From NCBI GenBank assembly GCA_039720395.1, contig CM077831.1:35251067-35315066 (forward strand): a stretch of DNA of 64,000 nt, given 5' to 3'. Positions 1-18,881 of the stretch are shown piece by piece. The translations under genes and the position numbers were made by a program. Source of the stretch: Liquidambar formosana (Eukaryota; Streptophyta; Magnoliopsida; Saxifragales; Altingiaceae). The notes below the pieces were generated by a model. That model was not told where the DNA came from and searched no databases. It worked only from the letters and a program-made list of their open reading frames with translations. Within the stretch, counting starts at the first letter, position 1; each line of letters opens with the position of its first letter.

Positions 1-2
1 CA

Positions 3-6430
<6,428 letters not shown>

Positions 6431-8455
6431 TGCAACAGGACTGGTGGAGTAGCTTGCCTCTAGATCAGCAATTGTGTTAAGTTCAAAGAGGATTTATGCG
6501 TTTCTCACATATCGGTGTATTTTTTTGAAGGTGGCTTTTCCGATCACCATTTGATTATAATACTGACAGCGTATTTGTTAGGAAAATTTTGGCTCCAATT
6601 AGTGATGCTTCTTGCTCATGCCTGGATGAAAAAAAATCTTGGCTGCCCCATCTATTCTTGTGGTGATGACATAGTTTTTGGCTCTTTGCTAAGTCGATTG
6701 ACTGCCTTGGAATTTTTGGTGTTCTCCATGTATCATTGACAACTCCACAAAGTGAAGAAAATAAATTAACTCGATTAATTTTCCAACTTGGTATTTCGAT
6801 AGTCCTTCTTTGGACGTAATTTAATATTCTTTTGTCATGTTTTGATCTGAGTTAGACTCTTCTTGATCGTGTTCCTGAAATTATGTTTGATAATATGAAA
6901 CTGAATTGTGTTATTTGTAAAGGTACTCCAGAATTGTTGAGGCGCTTACCAGAGAATTATTTAAGGTGCTTGGATCGTTATTTTTTTATTTCCTAAATCA
7001 ACTGCACTTTCTTATAAGAAATGTGTTATCGTAAAATGTACTTTATTCATGAATTTTGTTTGTTTGAAGTCGATAACAATATCAGCGGACATTTGTTAAT
7101 CTCGACCAATTAATACCATCATCTTCTGGATCGGACTTAGAACTGCCGGAGGATTATTTTTATCTACTGCGAACAGAGAAGGCATATGAAAGAACTGATA
7201 AACATGGTTGATCTCGCTTCTCCCAAACTTTGACGGCGTCATTGTTCCCTAAAAGGAATTACTGAGGCGTTCATGACTACAACCCAATATGTTTGTCCCC
7301 ATGTTGCTGCTAAAAACGTGTTATACAAGCTGCATTAGCAAGTAACGACCTAATTCTTTTTTATCAATCCCCAAAATACGTAAGGCATGTGCTAGTGTTA
7401 CATTCCCAAAATACAGTAGGTCATTTTTCTTTTTTGATAAGCCATTGTCAACATGGTAGCTCACATTTCGTTGTGGACATATACAATGGGGCTTGCAATT
7501 AGGGAATCAAGGTGCCTAATTCGATAGGTTAATCATGATTTTGGATTGATGCTTTTATCCTTGTCAACCAACATTATTTTTCCCAATGTCAACAGAAAAA
7601 GAAAAAAGAGGGCTGTTTATGGCTGCCAATTATTTTATTTTTCCTTTTTGAAAAGCATGCCTCTTAATATTCTGGACAAAGAAACTAATGAGAATTTTTT
7701 TGTTTGGAACTATAAAACACTAGTTGGATTGTGGATTGTCCTTGGGAAAGATCATTTGGCACAATTATGTCCAATGAGACCAATGAATGGAGACGTGAGC
7801 ACAGGATATCAGGCAGACAAATATGCCAGCATCTTTCTATCTGAACTCAATACAAAATTTTACCTTGAATTTAAAAAGTTGAATTTTTTTTTAAAAAAAA
7901 AAAAAAACAAGAAAAAGGAAAGAGAGAGAGTGAGACCCCCAAGTTTATTGCTAGCAAAGAAAGGAAACAGATAAAGTCGCCCATTTCCCAAAAGTAAACC
8001 ACAGATTGCCCCAAAAACTGTATGGTATTAGATAATTATGTAGGGAGTTTCTATAAACTTTAGACGTGTTAATAGGCGATTAGTGAGAAAAACCTTTTTC
8101 TGGTTTATTTTCCATGGCCTAATAGACTTTTTTCACATCATTGAGAACAGCAAGCTTTGTTTTTGGTTTTGAGCCCGCAGGATCCACCACCCTCTTCGCT
8201 ACACAGTAACGCATAGGGGCGTCGTATCTGTATCATCAATTGCACTTATCAGTCCAAACTCCTACACAGCCATCTGACACATTTGTCTCTATCCTCCCTC
8301 CCCCTCTCTCTCTCTACAAACACACATAGGAGAGAGAGAGAGAGAGAGAGAGAGTGGGAGACGTTTATTGCCCTCTGAAATTTTCGGCAAAAACTCATTA
8401 ATTGAGAGAGGATTTTGTCAAGACCTTTCCTCCAAATCTTTCGTCTACAGACAAA

Positions 8456-8491
<36 letters not shown>

Positions 8492-8593
8492 AACCATGGT
8501 TGTGAGTTTGTGGGCCACAGAGAAAACCCAGGGACATAGAAGAAAGATATCACTGTGAGTAATATTAGTATTATATATATATATATATATATA
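6431..8593. other. Intergenic region with 5' leader of next gene
   Basis: No convincing coding sequence. It holds the 3' UTR of the lysyl-tRNA synthetase gene, AT-rich spacer, a (GA)n tract near 8331-8353 and an (AT)n tract near 8459-8487. The last kilobase is probably promoter and 5' UTR of the gene starting at 8594. The open frames near 7546-7974 and on the minus strand at 8249-8689 are low-complexity and are not called. Confidence 0.6.
8575..8593. repeat. (AT)n microsatellite directly before a start codon
   Basis: An uninterrupted TA dinucleotide run ends two bases before the ATG at 8594. A second TA run lies at 8459-8487 and a GA run at about 8331-8353, so the presumed 5' UTR is built of microsatellites. 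Confidence 0.85.
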
Positions 8594-11500
8594 ATGGCAC
8601 AGAAGAGGAAGGTGGAGGTGACTGCTGTAGATGAAAGTGACAGAGTGCTGTACTCGACATTCTCCAATGCTGCCAATGAACTCTCTCATCTATACTCTCA
8701 AGCACTCAATTATCAGAAGCTTGCATTTGAAGCTGGCCAAAGACATGCCCTTGTAAGGAAAAAAAAAGTCGTCTTTGTTTTTGGTTCAATTTTATCAATC
8801 GAGACCTTGTATATGATGTTGATTGAATTTGTGCAATACCCATGTGAGATTGATTGCTCTGATTCATACTTTTGGGCATGCATGTAATGATTTCCACGTT
8901 TTGATTGATTTACTATTTGTTTAATCTGAGTTTAAGTTTGGTGATTAGCCAATTGGCTGGAATGAATTGATAATTGTGTGTTGATTGTAATGACTTGATT
9001 GTTCATTTCTTGATTTATATAATCCAATGATTATTTTAGGATTTTGGTTTATTTGTTCCTCTGGGTTTTAAGTAATTTAGTTTAATCACTTATAATCTTT
9101 CAATTTTTCATTTTGGATGTTAAATTCCTGAGATATTGGCAAGAGAATTGGAGAAGTCGGCTATCTGGAAGTCTTCAATAGTGTTGCTATTATTGGCTGA
9201 TTTATTGTATGTTTTGATTATGATTTTTAGCAAGCATGCGGGGAATTTGTGGATTCACGATCGATGAATATTCGAGTGAACGTTTGGTTTTGTCGTGATT
9301 AGGAAGCTCAAATTTCAGTGTTTACTCTCTGTGGGTACTTTTTATAAATAGTATTATGATCACATTATTAATGAAGCCGTTAAAACTAGTTTTAGATCAT
9401 TATTATTACCTTTATTAAAAGATGAAATAATGGATCGTATCACTGAAACTCGAAGACGGTGGCTTTCCATGTGGATTTCTCAATTATGGAGACAATTGCC
9501 AAATGTAAATTGATTAGATCTATTATAATAACATATTTGGAGAATTCAGGGATAATCATGGCAAGTTCTAGCTGGTGAATGTTATTTTAGCAGAAACCCC
9601 TGAATTCTTTGTCATACTAAAAAAAAAAGAGGAAAATATTACAATAAAGTTGCTTGCTATCAGAAAACACATTATTGTGTACTGCATTGCTCTGATAACA
9701 TATGCATGACCTAAGCAGTAATATGCATTTAGTTTTCTGGGATGATGCAATGACATTTGCAAATACATAATATTGCCAATTGCACAATTGTAGTAAGGCC
9801 TGAATCTACGACTACAAAAGGAATAAAACCTTCAAACAAATTTTTATTTTTCTTTCAAGTAAGTGTGGCTTTTGACATTATGGACATTGAATGGAATTCC
9901 TTTTAAGTATTCTGAATTTTGTCCACTCATTTAAAGGCAAATGATGTTATAAATAATTTTTCTCAATTTTCCCCCTATTTTAGAATGCTAGATTAAGAAT
10001 ATACTTAGTTATCGTTTGAGATCAGATTTACATATTTTAATTCTTTTTATTGGACATGTGATGTGCCTGCATGCTCGTGTGTGGTTTCTTTTTAATAATG
10101 TTCAAGCAAACAAATTAGAGATTGATTTTATTTACTAAGCTTAAGAGTGTTAATCCGATAAGGAGCTCAAAATACATTTCAACGTGGAGCCAAGACGTAG
10201 CAGAATCATCAGAATGTTTTTATTACTCCAATGATGTGAGAGTACATGAATATGCAACATAACTTGCTTCACTTGCTAAAGCTTTAAGTTTCCTATAGTA
10301 CTTTTTGAAGTTTAAAATTATAGAATTATGATCTAAAGAATTGAAGAAATGAGATATAAGGGGGGTAATGTTCTTTGGTGATTGCGTGGCTAGAGGTGCA
10401 CAATCTTAAGTTTTTTATGCAAGTACTTTACTACCCTAGTATTAGCATGCGTTTGGGGAAACATTGGGAGATGATCCTAAGAGCAATGGTCATTGTCGGG
10501 AAATCCCACATCTCATATCGGTCAAATATTGAGTTTGATATGGCTTTATATACTTGTTTGGGCCTTCCACCTAGCAACTTAGGATTTTAGGTTGGAAACT
10601 TAACATGGTATTAGAACATGTTATTCTTGGGGCTTGTTTCGTTTGTGAGCCCATCTTTGTCGTTCATGTAACAAGCTCATTTTTGTCTTGTTGGGCTTGC
10701 ACGTGACGAAGAGTGTTGGGATCCACATCACCCAAACATTGGGTTTGATATGGCTTCATATTCTTGTTCAGGCCCTCCACTTAATAGCTAAGGCTTTAGG
10801 TTTGGAAACTTAACAGTAATAATTAGTCATAAGTAGTTAGCCTCGGCTTTGGCATTTCCCTGCCTCTATGGATTCGTTAATAAAGAAATGTTGTATGTCA
10901 AGGTGATCATTGAATCTGTTAGGGTGGCATTATTTGCTTTCTGCTTTAGCTTGCTGCACTCGGCATTATGAGTGCAAGAGATAATTATGAATGCACTGGA
11001 AGGTTAGTGCATCCATCAAAAGGTGGAGTGTCAAGATTATTGCTCAGTATTTTAATAATGATTAAAAAATCATCCTAGGTACATAAAATGGCAGACAGAA
11101 GGGTGGATCTTGTGCTTAAAGAGTTGAGAAATGAGAATACCTTGATTTTCCTTTAGATTGAAACTTGCAGGAAACCTATAAATGCCAAGTGTTTATTTGA
11201 TTCTCTGCAAATTGAGAAATGAGAATACCTTGATTTTCTGCTTTAGCTTGCCGCACTCTGCATTTTATTTGATTTAAACTCATCTTGCCTAACAAAAAAA
11301 GCCTCACTTGACAAATGATAAGCATTTTATTTGATTCTCAGCAAGTTATCTTTCCTCTTTTTTTCTTTTATTTTTGGGGCTGTTCCTCGAACACCGTGTC
11401 TTAAATGAACCTCTTGACATGAACACGACTGCATGAGAGGTTATGGATTCGATTTGGTAAAGTCTTGAGTGACCTAAAACACATTAGGAGAATATCCAAA

Positions 11501-14172
11501 TGATCAGATAAATTTGTCTGCAAATTACCTAAGAGATAATATATATCCCTGCTGAAATTAGCTTGGTGATCTGACATAAGATTTGTTGGTGGGGGTTTAT
11601 TTCCACGAAAGACTATTTGTTTCCATTTTCGTCTGCCAATCATTTTGCAGTGCATTTTCTGCAGGAGAAACTGAATGAGTGGATGGCAACAAAGCAGCAA
11701 GAAGGACTAATGGTGACCACAGCTGATATTTCTGCCTATCTGCAGGTTTCTTTTTGATATCCAACTTCTCCCTCCCCCCCCCCCAACAAAAAAAAAAAAC
11801 CAAACATTCTTTTTTCCTCTTCCTATTAACAAATCTGTTTCAGTGATGGGTAATTACCTATATGTGCAATGAAGATAGTTATACATGTAGACTATTCTCA
11901 ATTTGGCAAGCTTTCATTAGATAATAATCATTTTAAAAATAAGTGTCTTGTTGTTATAATGGTGGATCGGTGGTTTTGTGGCCAGTCTAGTGCTCTCTGG
12001 TTTCTTTCCCTACAATAGACTAAATTTGTCAATGTGAAGAAGTATGATATTTGAATCTTGAGGCATGTGTGATTGTTTGGCAATTAATTTTGGTTCAAGA
12101 GCCACTTATTTATTCTCTTCATCATTAAGTGGGCCTATGAGAAGGTATTTAAGGTTTGGGAAACAATTTCCAAATTAGATAGCTCTTATTATTGGCCAAA
12201 TGAAAGTCAAGAAGGATGCAGAGTGTACTTTATCAAAAAGAAGGATGTAGAGAGTAGTACCAGGTATAGCAAGATATGAAAGAGTTTCTCTTTCATTCCA
12301 TTTGCTATTGTGAAAGCCATAAGGTGGAGTGGTTATGAGAAGAAACAAAATGGTGATGCAGGAGCATCTTTTGACTCTGGGGAAGAACTACAGAAACAAG
12401 ATAGACCCGATTTTTCATGAAAAAGGTATTCTGCTGAAGTATTGAAAACAAAACATATTTGGGAATTGATTCCTGTGAAAATTTTAAATCGAAGACTTTT
12501 ATGAACTTTTTCCTATTGGAAATTGACTTTCATGTAAGACATACAGTCACATGAGGTAAATAACATTGTTGAGTGGTGGGTGGAAGATGTCAGTGGAGTT
12601 TAACAAGTATTCTCTTTGTTTATTGAGAGTTTCAACTTTCTTTGAGATTTTAGAAATTTTGGAAACAAGGCTTAGATATCCAATCCCTATGGTTGTCTAT
12701 ATAAATAAATCTTGTAGGGACAATTGCAATATATTCGTACTGAAGAATCTATGCAGATATTCACTGGTGAGATATCACTACCATCTCTTTTTGGTGAGAC
12801 TCATACTTTGGGACAATTGCAATATATTGGTACTGAAGAATCTATGCAGATTTTTTCTGGTGAGATTGCACTACTGTCTCTTGTAGGCGAGATTCATAAT
12901 TTCCCTTAGTGAGGTTCCAAGGTTTAGCTTCTGAATTATTTTATTTTATTTATTATCTTCTTTCCATTTAATGTGCTGCTGTTTATATCTTTTGCCCACA
13001 GCTTCCCCTCTTAAATCCTTACTTTCCAATTTAATACCTACTCACTTTAGTCCTAGACCTAATCCTACTTTCAGCCCTACTACTTCTACATCCAAAAGGT
13101 AAGATTTCCTTGTTGTCCATTAATTCCATCAACCTGTATTCTGAAACTCCAGCAATTCGTTGGCTTGCACACTCAAAGCCTATTCTCTATATAAATCTTG
13201 AAGGCTTGAAGCATTTATTGTCTTCTGTAGACTCTGAACATATAATTTAGTAAATGCCCAAAGTGATATTACATAGCCTTATCTATCTCCATTTCAGTAC
13301 TGGCCTACATCAGTGAAACATATGAATACATAGCTAAGTGAAAGATGATTGGTCCCTCTAGATCCAATTATCTTTCATCTAGTTCGATACAAAATGCTGT
13401 GGTATCTCACTTAACTCTTGGTTACATTAAACTAGAAAGTTTTTCTATGCAAAGTTGCATTAACTAGATAAATTACGAAGTTGAAAGATTTTATCCAACT
13501 CTCAGGAGGTCATTCGAATGCTTAACATCTGGGATATCTGAGTTTAATTCTAACCTGAATCTTATGAGTTATGACAGCTTGTTGGGAAATCTTCTTAAGA
13601 GACTGAGAGTGGGAGCTAAAACCTACCTACATGGAGATAAATAGTGGCACAGACTCTAAACCTCCAACAGTAGGATGAATTAACAACCCCCATCAACTGC
13701 TATGGCTGTATCTGTCTGGGACTGCTAGACCTTGTGTATGTTATGTGTAGTTGGGCTTAGAGCCCCTCTTCCTAAGAAAGGGTAAATAAAGAGGAAGTGA
13801 GATTTGTCAAGATAAATTAATCAACTCAACAAGGGCATACATTTCTCCATTCTGCTTTATTTATGGCTAATAACAACTTGCCTTTCTTCACCACCTCAAT
13901 CCATATTCTTTTTGGCTTCCCATTTTCCTTACTGTGCCCAGATAAATGATATGAGAACTATTTCAAATCTAATTACTTTAATTTTCTTTGTGATTTGTTT
14001 GCAGAATGAGCTGAACACCAGATCTCACCCAAGCAATGCATGTCATGGCAGGCAGAATGTGGTGGACTTATCTTTCTCTTCTCCTCTCACAGAGGGCCAA
14101 GGTACAGATGGAAATACATATTGCTCTCTTGATTCAGAAATGGAGATTATCCCAGAGGAACCCATTCATTAA
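8594..14172 (+). CDS. Small plant protein of unknown function, three exons
   Basis: Exons 8594-8752, 11665-11745 and 14005-14172 join in phase 0 at GT-AG sites to give 135 residues. The N-terminal 80 residues look conserved and helical (STFSNAANELSHLYSQALNYQ, then LAFEAGQRHALEKLNEWMAT, then GLMVTTADISAYLQNEL). The rest is polar and low in structure. From memory, plant homologs carry the automatic label 'holocarboxylase synthetase', but no biotin-ligase domain is visible and I would not use that name. The first exon starts at the only in-frame ATG before the conserved block. An extra 3' exon spliced from inside exon 3 (an AAGGTACAG site near 14100) is possible and would change the C-terminus. 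Introns are large (2.9 and 2.3 kb) and hold a TRIM element and a 93-bp tandem repeat. Confidence 0.72.
10494..10815 (+). mobile_element. TRIM-type miniature LTR retrotransposon
   Basis: Two direct repeats of about 112 and 102 bp (10494-10605 and 10714-10815) start TGT(C/T)GGG and end CTTAACA. Immediately after the first repeat lies TGGTATTAGAACATG, close to the primer-binding site complementary to initiator tRNA-Met. The internal region is only about 108 bp and has no coding capacity. Flanks GTCAT (10489-10493) and GTAAT (10816-10820) fit a 5-bp target-site duplication with one mismatch. It lies in intron 1 of the 8594 gene. The two LTRs differ at several places, so it is not recent. Confidence 0.85.
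12718..12903 (+). repeat. 93-bp tandem repeat, two copies, in frame
   Basis: The unit starting GGACAATTGCAATATATT at 12718 recurs at 12811. The 93-bp period is 31 codons, and one forward frame stays open through both copies. It lies inside intron 2 of the 8594 gene. Confidence 0.8.
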
Positions 14173-17100
14173 TAGTGAAAAGAGCCCTTTCATTTGCATT
14201 CTCTCTGTGCGTCTGCCAGCGAAACAGTTTCTTGAGTGTTAATGCATTTGCAATCTGTCATCTCATCCAGTCTTGTTAGTTGTGTCAATTTTCTCTTATA
14301 TCTTCCTCAAAGTCTCGAGGGAATGTCACCGATCAATACAAACCAATGGCAATTTACAATAATACTTATAGAAAGTTGCAGAATAGATTCATTGGTTTAC
14401 TTGTACTCACTTGATTTACTTGTGGAAACTCCAGAGTTGAGATGGTTGCGGTGCCCTGATCAGACAGCTCATTTTTCCACACTGAATGTGGGTTATTTTA
14501 TTATTTTACCTCGACGGTTGGATAGATAACAGTCTGTTGGAGGCCTCCTTTGGATGAAAAAAAAAAAAAAAAAAAAGAAAACTAGTTAATACTTTCCTCC
14601 TCTTAATCCGTGTGTGTAAATTGTAATGAGAAGCAAAAAGGATGATTGGGTTGTGTTAAAGTTCATAGCAACAACATGAGTAGTGTTTGTCTATATATAT
14701 ATATTGGTTGGGATCGGGGACACAAGTTTTTATAACTCTATTTGTAAGAAAATTGAATTACTACACTGTGCTTTATATGTGTTTTTCTATGTATAAATTT
14801 GATGTTATGAATATGCCTACTGAAAAAAAGACTGGCATCCTCACAAATGGTTTTATAATTTGAAATGGTTTCATTTCAAGAAATCATAAAACTGATATTG
14901 TATCATCAATTGTGGTGATAGATTATTTTCCTTTAAACCTGATTGTGAATAATGGATTTGTAGCTATCAATGCTATGTCAAAATAAGAAAAGGCATCTTT
15001 GATTTTCAGGGATGTGCAAGCACACCCTTACTGTTAACCTTCAAAAAGGATTTTATCTCAAAAACCAACCGAAGTCTTTCGTTCTAAAATGTTGTTATGG
15101 AGCTCATAGTCATTTGTCTATCGAAGATTTGCTTACAAGCAAAATTGTAATTGTAACGATTATTATTTGGGTTGGGGTGGATTGACTACCTCCATTATCA
15201 ACATCTCTCACAAGAGATGGAGCCCACACTCATGTAAGATTGTAGGATTAACATTGGCCCTGATACTAAGAAAGGTGGTTGGTGAAGCTGTTAGTCAATC
15301 ATTTTCCTTATTTTTTTGGTGGGCACTTATATGGAAAATTAGCAAACATCATATTAATTAGTAGTTTCATGGGCTAGACATATTCAATGAAACTTTCAAT
15401 AGTTTTGCACCTTTATGTTATTAGGCCGCATGTTCAATTCTAAACTAGACGTCCCAATTTGAGCACTGCCCTTTGGGTGAAATGGCCAAGAAACGTGTTA
15501 CAGCCTAGTAAGCCTATGACTGCTCTTAATTTTACATGTAGGTATGATGAAGGACAGAGCTGCAAAAGGGAAGGGGCGTTGCTCCCACAATCAAATACAT
15601 ATGGGCATGCGCCTGTCCCAACTTGAAAAAGGTAAAATTGATATGTCAGTGATAATCTTACATGGGCTTGAAATCAAACCACCTTTTTTTGGCTTCTCTA
15701 ATGATACGGTTTCCACATGTTGCATTATTTGCCATGCCCCACCCTATTCCTGCATCAACATGTGGCACGCTTTGATATATATATGGAGTGCATATTTATT
15801 ATATACAATTATATGTATCCTAAGCGTGATGCCATACTGACTCAAGTTGGTGATAAAGAATATTTTTTTTTTTTTGGTCATTACGTTATAAAGAGCCATG
15901 AATTCCCTGAATAGAAGAGAGGGCAATACTAATTCAAAGTCACGCAAAACCCAAACCAACTTTTAACTAATGGAGGCCAACTCTTTATAGGGTTCATGAG
16001 TCTTTATCATGGGCCCGAGTTGATGTGTTCATTTGTCTTATCTTAAATACCATACTAAATCTTACATTTTAAAAAAATTTTTTTTTCGTAAAATCTATCA
16101 TAACCAATGGTTTAAATTTCCATTTACTATGAAAAAAGAAAAGGTGATTCATGTAATTTTCAAGAGTGATGCACACCCTTAGATTAGGTGATAAAGTTTA
16201 GTTGCTATCGTATTGGATGCTTGAGTTTAAAAACCATCTTCGTGCTAACCCACTAACATCTAGCCATCGGCCTACAATAAAGAATAAATGATGGCCATGT
16301 AAAAGAATTGAAAATAAGGGGACAAAAAAAAGGTGTTATAAATGATCCATGTTAAAGAATTGCTGACAAAAAGAAAAAGTGTATCATGCAGCCCTTAGAT
16401 TCTCTCTCCCAAAAGTGAAAAAAGAAAAGGAAAAGTTTATGCCCTATAAGTATCTTTTAGGATTGAGGAAAAGGCAGCTATTTTTCTCATACAAGAAAGA
16501 ATAAGAAGAAATGCAATTAGGGTTAGCATAAGCCTTAAAAAGGTCAATCCTCAACTCTCTAATAAATCAATTCTTTGCTTTGGCCTCAAACTTCACAAAT
16601 TCCCTGATAACTTCGTGCAAGATTATTAGAATAAATACACATGAGCAACAGCATGGCAGCTTTGATTGCTAATTATTCAAAATAGAGGAAATCTAAGGTA
16701 CCTCTTGAGCACACCATATGACAGTCTGGTGAAGATATAAATAACCAAATAAGGATAGAGAAAATTATTTTTTTTCCCCATTTCATATAGATCTTCTATG
16801 GATCATTTGGATACCTTGTTTACATTTGTTCCACCATTTATCAATCAAATCCAGACTTAACAACTCTTCTGGTGTAATGGGCTATTCCAATCAAAGCATT
16901 CGGATCGATGACTCAAGGTCAGATGTAAGTTAAAGGGCTGCTCCTCACAAACAACTTACAACGTCCCTATATACTCTTAAACATACTTACAATTACCTAT
17001 ATAATAAAGTTGGCCGAGCTTACCCCCAAAAATTAAAAAAAAAATAAAAATAATAAAAAAATTGATGGCTGAGCTTGCTTTTGGGTTCAAATTATATCAA

Positions 17101-17616
17101 AGATATGTACAAAGTTCCATTTTCCACCACTATAATCTTTTATAACTGCATTTGTTCTTTTCTTATACCAATTCAATTGACCACAATCTTTTACGATCTC
17201 ATTGAAGATTTCATTATAGACTAAATTTATAGAGTGTAATGCTCTACAATCACATTTTAGGGTTAAAATAATCATTTCCACAGGTAATCCTAAACTCCCT
17301 CTACTTTTTTAGGGACTCCTAAAACTATATCTGCTTTCTAACAACGGTTACCCGTAACTACCCTCAATTGCCCAATTCCTATTTTTTCTCATTTCTTAAA
17401 AACTGTTTCCTCTCTCTCATTATCTTTAATCCTTTTTTTTTCAAATGAGAGTTTTTTTGGCATATGCAACGCGTGTGCGCGGACATCTAGTTATTATGAA
17501 ATTCATTGATTTATATGCTATACCTAGCAACACTTTTTTTTATCATTAATTTTAGATCATAGTGATTAGTGAATCTAATTATCCATCACTTCCAAAAGTA
17601 TCATAGTATTATTCAC
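14173..17616. other. Intergenic, AT-rich, no gene seen
   Basis: Contains the 3' UTR of the preceding gene (candidate polyadenylation region around 14520-14600 with a poly-A run) and AT-rich spacer. The open frames seen (for example near 15544-15840) lack family resemblance and are not called. Confidence 0.55.
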
Positions 17617-17619
17617 TTA

Positions 17620-17837
17620 GGCTCTATTTGGTTCGCGGATTTTATTAAGGAAAAAAAATGAAATAGAAGGAATTGTACTTTTCTTTATTTGGTTGCAATG
17701 GACAATTGAAAGAAAAAGAAAAATTAGTATAATTTTGGTTTGATATGATTTTATATTTTCCTTTAATTTTCTTTCCTCTTAATTTTTTTTTTCCTTCTTT
17801 TTTTTTCCTTGATAGAATCCATGAACCAAATAGAGGG
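17620..17837. mobile_element. Tourist-like MITE
   Basis: A 218-bp segment bounded by inverted ends GGCTCTATTTGGTTC on the left and GAACCAAATAGAGGG on the right (13 of 15 matching), flanked by TTA at 17617-17619 and 17838-17840. A TTA target-site duplication is the hallmark of PIF/Harbinger-derived MITEs. The interior is AT-rich and non-coding. Confidence 0.75.
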
Positions 17838-18881
17838 TTAGTATAGATTTTTGTTTTGGGAGGAAATTTTTGTTTATAAAGAATTTTCTCTATGAAAAAA
17901 AAAAAAAAAAACCCAATCAAGGTTTCTTGAGGGAAAAAAAAATGAAAAAGAAAAAGAAAATGAAAAAACCCTAACTGGATCCAAAAGTTTTTTATTTGGT
18001 AAGTAGAGCAACTTTAAATTTCAAAAGCTGTTTATACAGTATAGAATATTTATGGCAGTTACTATTAAAATTCCTTATGGAGGGACAACAGTTAACATAA
18101 TAGAATGTTTGGACAGTTGGGTTTGTCTTTCAAATTGGTGCATCCTTCTACAGGCCTTCCAGGCTCCAGCTAAGTTTTCCCCTTCCCTTCTTTTTGTTCT
18201 TTCTAATCTCTGGGCTGTTGATTAGAATCCTTGCTTGATTCCTCTCCTTTTTCATGGAGGTGATTGTCCTGAAAGAGGGTAGGATGGTCATTTCAGGATA
18301 CATGAACAATTTGTCTTCCTTTGAGATTACGAAGGGTGTCCTTTCTTACATAAAAAAACAGAGGAAACAGAGATTTCTGGATAATTTGAGTTCTGTTTGA
18401 GAGGTACCCGTTTCTCTTTTGATTCGAAATTCATCACCGATTACCTTCAAAACTCGAAATACCTTCTGGGTTTTCACTTCTTCCTCTTAAACAAGTAAAA
18501 GCGTCTCATTTTTTCCTTCAATTGAATCTGGAAATTTAGAAACAGTAGTTCAAGTAGTCATTTTCTTTGAAAAAAGAAAAAAATATTTGCTTTCATTGGT
18601 TCTGTTTTGTAAGATTTGGGATTCTGGGTTCGGATACTTCAACTTCTATGGTCTTCAATGGGTTATATGTAATTATATATATACTTCTGATGAGTCTCAA
18701 CCATAATCTGATTTATTTTTCCTTCGAAATTTCATTTTTGGGTCTTTTAAATTATCTCTCTTTTACTCCCCAAAAATAAATAACATCAATGTGCTGAAGC
18801 TTTCATTGGGTTCATGTTTCCTGATTGGAGTTGTAGAATGGACTTCTTATAATTGTAATGTTATCTAAGCACATTTTTTTG

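Noticed and set aside
8249..8689. Minus-strand frame of 146 codons
   Set aside because: Made of Tyr-Ile and Ser-Leu repeats translated from TA and GA microsatellites, antisense to a real exon.
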